This document shows positions 51,911 through 57,217 of a stretch of DNA of 57,217 nt, piece by piece; the first letter of the stretch is position 1, and each line of letters begins with the position of its first letter. This DNA comes from Kurthia zopfii (GTDB lineage Bacteria > Bacillota > Bacilli > Bacillales_A > Planococcaceae). The position numbers and the translations under genes are program-made. Under the pieces are notes generated by a model. That model saw only the letters and a program-made list of their open reading frames with translations, was not told the origin of the DNA and did no database searches. The stretch spans positions 1-57,217 of the forward strand of contig NZ_QFVS01000016.1 of the NCBI RefSeq assembly GCF_003143955.1. Direction: 5' to 3'.

Positions 51911-52984
51911 TTACGCTTTTGTAAATTTTATCGTAACTGCCCAAAGTTCTGCACGACTATTCGTTCTAAGTGGTGGCCCCCAGAAACCAAAGCCCGAAGT
52001 CGTGATCGCGTGAAGGCTTCCTTTTTGAACATAGCCATAATCAAGTGGGAATGTTCGCTTCGTAATCAATTGATTCGGCCACATTTGCCCGCGATGTGTA
52101 TGTCCCGACACTTGAAGATCCGCTGCTAACTGTGCAGGTGTATCGATATCAGTAGGCGTGTGATCCATAATCAACCATGGTAAACCGTTATCCACTTTCA
52201 ATTCTTCTAATTTCTTACGCGATTTATTCGTAATATCCTCACGACCTGTAATCATACATACGCCCGGAATTTCGATCGTCTCATCTAATAACATTTTAAT
52301 ATTCGATTGTTCCATTTGATAAACGGTTTCAGGAATTTGTTTACCATAATATTCATGATTTCCAAGAATGCCATATACACCATATGTTGATTTCAGTTCA
52401 CGCATCGTATCTTTCAATTGATGTTTCATATACCAATACGGAATATCATCTACTAAATCCCCTGCTAAAAATACTAAATCCGCATTTTCTGCATTCGATT
52501 TTCGAACGAATTTCTCAAGCTGGCCTTTCCCCATAACAGGTCCGAAGTGAAAATCACTACCGATGACAACTTTTAATTCCTCGCCCGCTTTCAAGTCATT
52601 TTTCACTTCTACCGTTAGCTTACGTGTGACAGGTGAATACGCACGATATATACCAATCGCAAAAATGATAATCATCAATGCGAAAATGATCCATTCAATC
52701 GCTCTTTCAAAATTAGCTGGCGTGATCCAAATGAGTAAGTTGGCAATCGGAAATAACATTAATCCATATTGTACAAAAGCAAACCAATAGTACCCAGCCA
52801 CTTGGAAGACGGATAATTTTCTCGAAATCATACCGATCAATAAACTATACGCCCAAATCAGCCATAAAATTGAAAAGACTTCAACTGCATCTATTCTTAA
52901 AAATTCATAGACGTTCCAACCTAAGTACAAAACAACGCCATTATATAGTAGAAACACCAAAATAAATAAGCTTAATTTCTTCAA
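51911..52984 (-). CDS. Membrane metallophosphoesterase
   Basis: A 357-residue protein with four N-terminal spans (about 8-115) and a cytosolic or outside calcineurin-like phosphoesterase domain (125-357). The metal motifs are complete: GSDFHFG (D-x-H), AGDLVDD (GD-x-x-D), GILGNHEYY (GNHE), and SGHTHRGQ (GH-x-H). YkuE-like enzymes of this group act on UDP-sugars or phospholipids; the substrate is not known here. The start is TTG 52984, seven bases after GGAGGAG; an upstream ATG to 53059 lacks a site. Confidence 0.87.
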   Translation of the reverse strand: MKKLSLFILVFLLYNGVVLYLGWNVYEFLRIDAVEVFSILWLIWAYSLLIGMISRKLSVFQVAGYYWFAFVQYGLMLFPIANLLIWITPANFERAIEWIIFALMIIIFAIGIYRAYSPVTRKLTVEVKNDLKAGEELKVVIGSDFHFGPVMGKGQLEKFVRKSNAENADLVFLAGDLVDDIPYWYMKHQLKDTMRELKSTYGVYGILGNHEYYGKQIPETVYQMEQSNIKMLLDETIEIPGVCMITGREDITNKSRKKLEELKVDNGLPWLIMDHTPTDIDTPAQLAADLQVSGHTHRGQMWPNQLITKRTFPLDYGYVQKGSLHAITTSGFGFWGPPLRTNSRAELWAVTIKFTKA

Positions 52985-53162
52985 ATTATCACTCCTCCAC
53001 CCCATTTTGCCATATTTATTATGCTCTTGAAAATCAATAAACATCGAAGGCTTAGACAACCTCCGCCTGTAGACCTAGTTGAAATTCCACTTTCCGACCG
53101 TTATCGTTCTTCTGAATATTTTATATGATGAATATACCAAATAACGAAAGGAGCTTTTCCAC

Positions 53163-53513
53163 ATGAGAAAAGTATTATTAACACTTTTAGCAATCGTCGC
53201 AGGTATTACCGCTTTATCACTAGTTGGACCGTTATTCGGTTTAGCGATCTCAGCAGCAATCGTTTTTGCGAGTATCCACTTCTACACAAAAACAGAATCA
53301 ACATTTTTGAAAGTAGTTTGGGTGATCATCGGAATCTTTGCAGTTGTTTCAACAATTTCGAATATCCCAGGTCTAGTCGCTTTAGTTGCTTTAGCTGGTG
53401 GCTACTGGATTTATAAAAAATGGGATCATAAAGATGCAAAAGTATTCACTTCTTCAAAATCAAACGATCCTTTCACAAATTTCGAAAATCAATGGAATGA
53501 CTTACAAAAATAA
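53163..53513 (+). CDS. liaI: LiaI-like small membrane protein
   Basis: A 116-residue protein with two to three hydrophobic spans (VLLTLLAIVAGITALSLVGPLFGLAISAAIVFASIHF and VVWVIIGIFAVVSTI ... VALVALAGGYWIYKKW) and a charged C-terminal tail ending in FENQWNDLQK. In Bacillus subtilis LiaI is the membrane anchor that recruits LiaH, and the same tail type is present there. It is first in a row with PspA/LiaH, LiaF, LiaS and LiaR. AAAGGAG lies nine bases before the ATG. Confidence 0.7.
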   Translation: MRKVLLTLLAIVAGITALSLVGPLFGLAISAAIVFASIHFYTKTESTFLKVVWVIIGIFAVVSTISNIPGLVALVALAGGYWIYKKWDHKDAKVFTSSKSNDPFTNFENQWNDLQK

Positions 53514-53536
53514 TATGAACTGAGGAGGTAGTAACA

Positions 53537-54169
53537 ATGGGTTTACTACAAAGACTAAAATATACAATTGAGGCAGATTTGAATCATTTCTTCGACAAAA
53601 AAGAGGAGAAAAATCCAATTTCGATGCTTAATCAATACATTCGTGAAGCTGAAAAACAAACAGAAGATACAGGCAAATATTTAGAACGTCAAGGTCAATT
53701 GAAGCAAAAACTTGAAAAAGAGTATGAACAAGCAAATGAAATGTTCAACAAACGCCAAGCACAGGTTGACTTAGCGGAAGCAAGTGCTGAACAAGATTTA
53801 ATCGACTTCGCTACTGAAGAGAAAAATGCTTATGCAACTCGCATGACTACTCTACAAAATAGCATCGATCAAGTGACGAATGAATTATTCGGTTTAGAAC
53901 GTAAATATGAAGAAATGAAGCATAAAATCAAAGATATGAAAGTTCGCCAACTGCAACTAATGGGTAAAGAAAATGTAGTACGCGCTCATACACAAATGGA
54001 TCGTATTTTAGATCCTGAAAGTAATGGTAAACAAAACGAGCGTCTTGATACATTCGAATCGATGGAAGATTATATTAATCGCCTTGGTTCAAAAATTGAA
54101 AAAGAGCATGAAGTGACATCTATGGAACAACGCCTTGCTACTTTAGAAAAAGAAAAAAACAATTTCTAA
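53537..54169 (+). CDS. liaH: PspA/IM30-family protein LiaH
   Basis: A 210-residue all-helical protein of the PspA/IM30 family. The start MGLLQRLKYTIEADLNHFFDKKEEKNP and long coiled coils (about 30-150, including QLKQKLEKEYEQANEMFNKRQAQVDL) are typical. It forms large rings that stabilise the membrane under antibiotic stress. It lies 23 bp after liaI with AGGAGG, so the two form one transcript. Strong induction by the LiaSR pair is expected from the Bacillus model. Confidence 0.9.
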   Translation: MGLLQRLKYTIEADLNHFFDKKEEKNPISMLNQYIREAEKQTEDTGKYLERQGQLKQKLEKEYEQANEMFNKRQAQVDLAEASAEQDLIDFATEEKNAYATRMTTLQNSIDQVTNELFGLERKYEEMKHKIKDMKVRQLQLMGKENVVRAHTQMDRILDPESNGKQNERLDTFESMEDYINRLGSKIEKEHEVTSMEQRLATLEKEKNNF

Positions 54170-54228
54170 ATCTTTCGTTTCATGACGTTGAAAAATAAAA
54201 TTTATTGTACAATAGATAGATAAGATTG

Positions 54229-54268
54229 GTGCTGTTCTGGAGCTAGTAAGCTTTTAGAACAGCCCTTT
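54229..54268 (+). terminator. Partial terminator between liaIH and liaFSR
   Basis: GCTGTTCT (54231-54238) pairs with AGAACAGC (54256-54263), followed by CCTTTTC. A weak terminator or attenuator that lets some transcription continue into liaFSR would fit the Bacillus layout. A TACAAT box at about 54209 may add a weak promoter. Confidence 0.5.
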
Positions 54269-54298
54269 TCGGTCATTTACTTTAAAGGAGGGATTCGA

Positions 54299-54994
54299 AT
54301 GAAAAATATTTCGACAAATTCGTTTACAACATTACTTTTACTTGTCGTTCTTTGCATCGTCGCTGAAGGTCTATTATTCGGAAATGGCGTATCCATTTTT
54401 GCGGTAATCGGAATATTAGCCATCTATTTCGCGTTCAAGCGTCGTAGAAAAGTTCTGTTTTGGTTTGGCGTAATTTCTGTCTTAATAGCCCTCTTTTCAA
54501 TGTGGAGTTTAAGACTTTTACTCGTTGTCACACTCGTCTATATCCTATGGCGGATTCGCAAAGGTGACCCGATTCAAATTTCTTTAAACACTACAAAAAA
54601 TACAGATTCCGAAAATATCGTCAAAAATAAAAATCAACTTTTCCAATTTGAAGATCACGTCGGTGAATCGTACGCGTGGAAAGACATTCATCTTCAAAGT
54701 TTTGTCGGGGAGTTAGTCATTGATACAACGGAAACGATTTTACCGAAAGGCACTTCTTTCATCTCTGTTCGACAAGGTTTCGGTAAAACTACGATTTATA
54801 TTCCATATGAAATCCCTGTACGTATTCATTACAATACAATCGCAGGCGAAGCAAAAATTATTAATCAAGATCACCCGCGACTTTGGAATGAAGGGTTATC
54901 AATACGTGATGGTTACACCGATGCTGCACCTACACAAGAGCTAATCATTAGCGTTTCTTCTTTATTCGGAAATTTGGAGGTGATTCGAAAATGA
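54299..54994 (+). CDS. liaF: LiaF-like membrane repressor of LiaSR
   Basis: A 231-residue protein with four N-terminal spans (about 10-85) and a soluble C-terminal beta-helix domain of the LiaF/DUF2154 type (about 115-231: FVGELVIDTTETILPKGTSF ... GEAKIINQDHPRLW ... LFGNLEVIRK). In Bacillus LiaF keeps LiaS inactive. AAAGGAGGG precedes the ATG. Its end overlaps liaS (ATGA), so the two are translationally coupled. Confidence 0.87.
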   Translation: MKNISTNSFTTLLLLVVLCIVAEGLLFGNGVSIFAVIGILAIYFAFKRRRKVLFWFGVISVLIALFSMWSLRLLLVVTLVYILWRIRKGDPIQISLNTTKNTDSENIVKNKNQLFQFEDHVGESYAWKDIHLQSFVGELVIDTTETILPKGTSFISVRQGFGKTTIYIPYEIPVRIHYNTIAGEAKIINQDHPRLWNEGLSIRDGYTDAAPTQELIISVSSLFGNLEVIRK

Positions 54995-56043
54995 CGAAAA
55001 TCTTCCTACGTACATTGACACTTTCGATTCTCATGCTCGGTATTACAGCAGGGATTTTTTATATGCTCTGGGATCAAGATGAGCAAAAATGGGCGACCTT
55101 GTATGAATTTTTCTATTCAGACCTGCCGATTGGCGCTTGGATTGTCATCGGATTTATCACATTAGCATTTTTGATCGCTATATGGTCGAATTCCATCACG
55201 AAGAAAAAAGAATCCCAAATCGCCAAACAACTCGACTTAATCACACATGGTGAATTGTCGAAGAAAAAAATGCGTGGTTTATCTAAAAGAAATCGTAAAG
55301 CATTAATTTCAATTGATGAACTTGTACAAACGCAGAAAAAAAGTTTACAACGGATGACGAATGATAAGGCGAATGTACAAGAGAAAGCTGTGCAGGAACG
55401 TCTCGTACTTGAACGTCAACGCCTTGCTCGAGAATTACATGATTCCGTGTCACAACAACTTTTTGCCGCTTCCATGCTATTGTCAGCTACAAATGAGACA
55501 ATCGGTGAGAACTTACCCGAAGCAAATGCGAAACAACTCGCGCAAACAGAGAAAATTGTTCAGCAGGCACAATTAGAAATGCGTGCATTACTATTGCATT
55601 TACGTCCGATTGCGTTGAAAAATAAAACTCTTGCTCAAGGGCTTCAAGATTTATTGGATGAGCTTCGTCAAAAAGTGTATTTCAATATTCAAGAGAGATT
55701 AGAGGAAGTCACGCTACCAAAAGGGGCGGAAGATCATGTATTCCGAATCGCACAGGAGACGTTGTCGAACACTCTGCGCCATTCAAAAGCGACTGAAGTA
55801 CAACTTTTATTAGTAGAGAGAAATGGAATCGTCATTTTTAGAGTACAAGATAACGGTGTTGGTTTTTCAATAAAAGATGACTCACACGCCGGCTCATATG
55901 GTCTGCGAAATGTAGAAGAACGTGCGATTGAAATCGGTGGCACATGTAAAGTTGTGTCGATTCCAGATCAAGGCACAATTATAGAAGTACAAATCCCTGT
56001 AGAACAGGAGGAAACAAAGAATGATTCGCATACTACTAGTTGA
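54991..56043 (+). CDS. liaS: LiaS-type sensor histidine kinase
   Basis: A 350-residue NarX/VraS-family kinase. Two N-terminal spans (TLTLSILMLGITAGIFYML and PIGAWIVIGFITLAFLIAIW) enclose a very short outside loop, the intramembrane-sensing type. The HisKA_3 domain has the phosphorylated His in LARELHDSVSQQL near residue 148, and the ATPase has N (SNTLRHSKA), G1 (DNGVGF) and G2 (GSYGLRNVEERA) boxes. It phosphorylates LiaR upon lipid II stress. Confidence 0.9.
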   Translation: MTKIFLRTLTLSILMLGITAGIFYMLWDQDEQKWATLYEFFYSDLPIGAWIVIGFITLAFLIAIWSNSITKKKESQIAKQLDLITHGELSKKKMRGLSKRNRKALISIDELVQTQKKSLQRMTNDKANVQEKAVQERLVLERQRLARELHDSVSQQLFAASMLLSATNETIGENLPEANAKQLAQTEKIVQQAQLEMRALLLHLRPIALKNKTLAQGLQDLLDELRQKVYFNIQERLEEVTLPKGAEDHVFRIAQETLSNTLRHSKATEVQLLLVERNGIVIFRVQDNGVGFSIKDDSHAGSYGLRNVEERAIEIGGTCKVVSIPDQGTIIEVQIPVEQEETKNDSHTTS

Positions 56044-56659
56044 TGATCATGAAATGGTTCGAATCGGGGTATCTGCTTATTTACAAGCACAGCCCGATAT
56101 GGAAGTTGTAGCTGAAGCTGAAAATGGCGCGATTGCCGTTGATAAAGCACTCGAATATCGTCCAGACATCATCTTAATGGACATGGTGATGCCTGTAATG
56201 ACCGGTGCAGAAGCAACTGCTGAAATTATAAAGCAATGGCCAGAAGCGAAAATTATGATTGTTACGAGCTTTTTAGAAGATGATAAAGTGTATCCTGCAT
56301 TAGAAGCGGGTGCGATTAGTTATTTACTAAAGACAACGAATGCGAAGCAAATTGCAGAAGCCATTCGTAAAACTTTCGCTGGTACACCTGTTTTAGAACC
56401 TGAAGTAACAAATAAAATGATGCAGCGAATGCGCACAGGTTACGACAAACCTTTGCATGAAGATTTAACGGAGCGCGAACATGAAGTATTCATGCTAATG
56501 GCAAAAGGAATGACCAATCAAGATATCGCCGACCAATTATTTATCGCCTTAAAAACGGTGAAAACACATGTTAGTAATATCCTATCTAAGCTTGAAGTTC
56601 AAGACCGTACACAAGCCGTCGTTTATGCTTTCTCACATGATTTAGTCCCAAAACAATAA
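56021..56659 (+). CDS. liaR: LiaR-type response regulator
   Basis: A 212-residue NarL/VraR-family regulator. The receiver has the acidic pocket DDHE, the phosphorylated Asp in LMDMVMP near residue 53, and the Lys in LLKTT near 104. The LuxR-type helix-turn-helix is LTEREHEVFMLMAKGMTNQDIADQLFIALKTVKTHVSNILSKL. The gene overlaps liaS by 23 bp. It should activate liaIH; no LiaR site was securely identified upstream of liaI. Confidence 0.9.
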   Translation: MIRILLVDDHEMVRIGVSAYLQAQPDMEVVAEAENGAIAVDKALEYRPDIILMDMVMPVMTGAEATAEIIKQWPEAKIMIVTSFLEDDKVYPALEAGAISYLLKTTNAKQIAEAIRKTFAGTPVLEPEVTNKMMQRMRTGYDKPLHEDLTEREHEVFMLMAKGMTNQDIADQLFIALKTVKTHVSNILSKLEVQDRTQAVVYAFSHDLVPKQ

Positions 56660-56683
56660 TACGATCATCAGAAGAGGTGTCCT

Positions 56684-57016
56684 ATGTTAAACTACAGCCA
56701 GATTATACGAATAGAACGTGTCTCACAAAACATGACACAACAAACCCTCGCAAAAGGGATCTGTTCCACCTCCTATTTAAGTAAAATTGAAAAAGGTCAT
56801 ATTGTGCCAAGAGAACATATTCGAGAAGCGATTTTGAAAAGGTTGAATATTAATTCCCACCTTCTCGTCACTTCTCAAGAAGAACAATTTTTAAGCGAAT
56901 TGCGCATCGCATTCCAACGTGCGATTACGATTAATCGCCCTTCTCATGCACGAATAGTGTGGAATCATTTTAACCAATTTAATATCTGTTCGGTAGAATT
57001 CCCCCATCTTCTATAA
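56684..57016 (+). pseudogene. XRE-family regulator truncated by an IS200/IS605 element
   Basis: ATG 56684 follows GAGG. The first 70 residues form an HTH_3 domain (IIRIERVSQNMTQQTLAKGICSTSYLSKIEKGHIVP), followed by the start of a helical region as in PlcR/Rgg-type regulators with TPR repeats. After about residue 100 the frame enters the IS left end, reads CSVEFPHLL and stops. The usual length would be about 280 to 400 residues, so the gene is broken. It directly follows liaR; its C-terminal part may lie beyond the window after the insertion. Confidence 0.7.
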
Positions 57017-57185
57017 GTGGGGGATGAATACCGTTCAGTTTGAGGGTTACCGTTGGTAACTCGAAAACTGATATAAAGGTCTTATCGCCATTTTCTTTTA
57101 GCTTAGATAAGAACATATGTTTCTTTTTTAGTTAAAATAAGGTATAATAAAATCAAGAAATCATCTTAAAAAAGAGGTAAACCTT
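57001..57185 (+). mobile_element. Left end of an IS200/IS605-type element
   Basis: The left end has the hairpin CCCCCA (57001-57006) / TGGGGG (57018-57023), a longer stem around CAGTTT...GGTTACC/GGTAAC...AAACTG (about 57035-57070) and a third repeat TCTTATC (57080-57086) / GATAAGA (57106-57112). Hairpin ends instead of terminal inverted repeats are typical of this family. A TATAAT (57143-57148) and a GAGG site precede tnpB. No tnpA is seen between the end and tnpB. The exact end and target site are inferred only. Confidence 0.7.
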
Positions 57186-57217
57186 ATGGAACAATTGAAA
57201 GCCTACAAATTCAGAAT
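57186..57217 (+). CDS. tnpB: TnpB (RNA-guided nuclease of IS200/IS605), N-terminal codons
   Basis: ATG 57186 lies eight bases after GAGG and begins MEQLKAYKFRI, the conserved opening of TnpB proteins (KAYKFR). Only 10 to 11 codons are in the window, so the RuvC domain, zinc finger and the omega-RNA (in the right end) cannot be checked. TnpB is a guide-RNA dependent DNA nuclease in this family. Confidence 0.65.
   Translation, partial: MEQLKAYKFR

Noticed and set aside
53060-53162. LiaR operator upstream of liaI
   Set aside because: No convincing repeat could be recognised by eye; control by LiaR remains an inference from the operon order.
1-57217. CRISPR arrays, tRNA, rRNA, prophage modules, metabolite riboswitches
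   Set aside because: No regularly spaced repeats, cloverleaf-type genes, phage structural genes or riboswitch-like leaders were recognised on reading both strands.

Overview
The window looks like a chromosomal segment of a low-GC Gram-positive bacterium of the order Bacillales, most likely the Planococcaceae/Caryophanaceae (Kurthia, Lysinibacillus and Solibacillus relatives). The reasons are strong AGGAGG-type ribosome sites, TTG and GTG starts decided by those sites, abundant intrinsic terminators, an Spx-type regulator, a liaIH-FSR-like envelope-stress operon, NrdR boxes, Bacillus-type LexA boxes and a Geobacillus-like lysine dehydrogenase. No rRNA, tRNA, CRISPR array or prophage was seen. 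The segment is bounded by mobile DNA: the right end of an IS3-family element at bases 1-121 and the left end plus first codons of an IS200/IS605-type tnpB at about 57000-57217.

Region by region. 0.2-7 kb (mostly minus): GNAT, kbl, yczE-like, ybaK, topB and an FMN reductase, each closed by a hairpin terminator. 7-11 kb (plus): a small coiled-coil protein, an ABC-F ATPase, a VanZ-like membrane protein, then an Spx-MarR operon whose promoter carries a palindromic operator. 11-16.3 kb: an ECF sigma factor with no adjacent anti-sigma gene, a frameshifted exported protein, EamA, a PucR regulator and an M20 dipeptidase. 16.3-22 kb: a GyrI-like gene with a LexA box inside its promoter, a nitroreductase, a divergent MMPL/TetR pair, DUF2804-CWC and remains of an MFS transporter. 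22-31.4 kb: GDPD, HelD, SGNH hydrolase, GNAT, acyltransferase, EamA and a PAS-GGDEF-EAL protein. 31.5-38 kb: a secreted beta-propeller/Ig protein, a split ThrE exporter, a polysaccharide deacetylase and a HepT/MntA toxin-antitoxin pair. 38-42 kb: a lysine degradation operon (ALDH, lysine dehydrogenase, glutaryl-CoA dehydrogenase-like). 42-46.5 kb: AIM24, a secreted HExxH protein, a 2-hydroxyacid dehydrogenase and an unknown protein built of two repeats. 46.5-51 kb: nrdEF preceded by about 1 kb of AT-rich DNA with two NrdR boxes and a LexA-like box. 51-57 kb: uppP, a membrane phosphoesterase, the lia operon and an XRE regulator cut short by the IS605 element.

How it fits together. Several loci concern envelope maintenance (uppP, lia, polysaccharide deacetylase, acyltransferase, MMPL) and DNA metabolism or damage (topB, nrdEF, GyrI-like, helD). 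The most interesting signals are regulatory: a LexA box in the 17-bp spacer of the gyrI-like promoter, paired NrdR and LexA-like sites before nrdEF, and the Spx paralogue with a CxxS motif co-transcribed with a MarR regulator behind a palindromic operator. Structural oddities are the duplicated-domain protein at 45.5 kb and the 7-A frameshift at 12.28 kb. No clearly new multi-gene system is proven; the candidates are listed as findings. All assignments come from reading the sequence and remembered family features; no searches were run.
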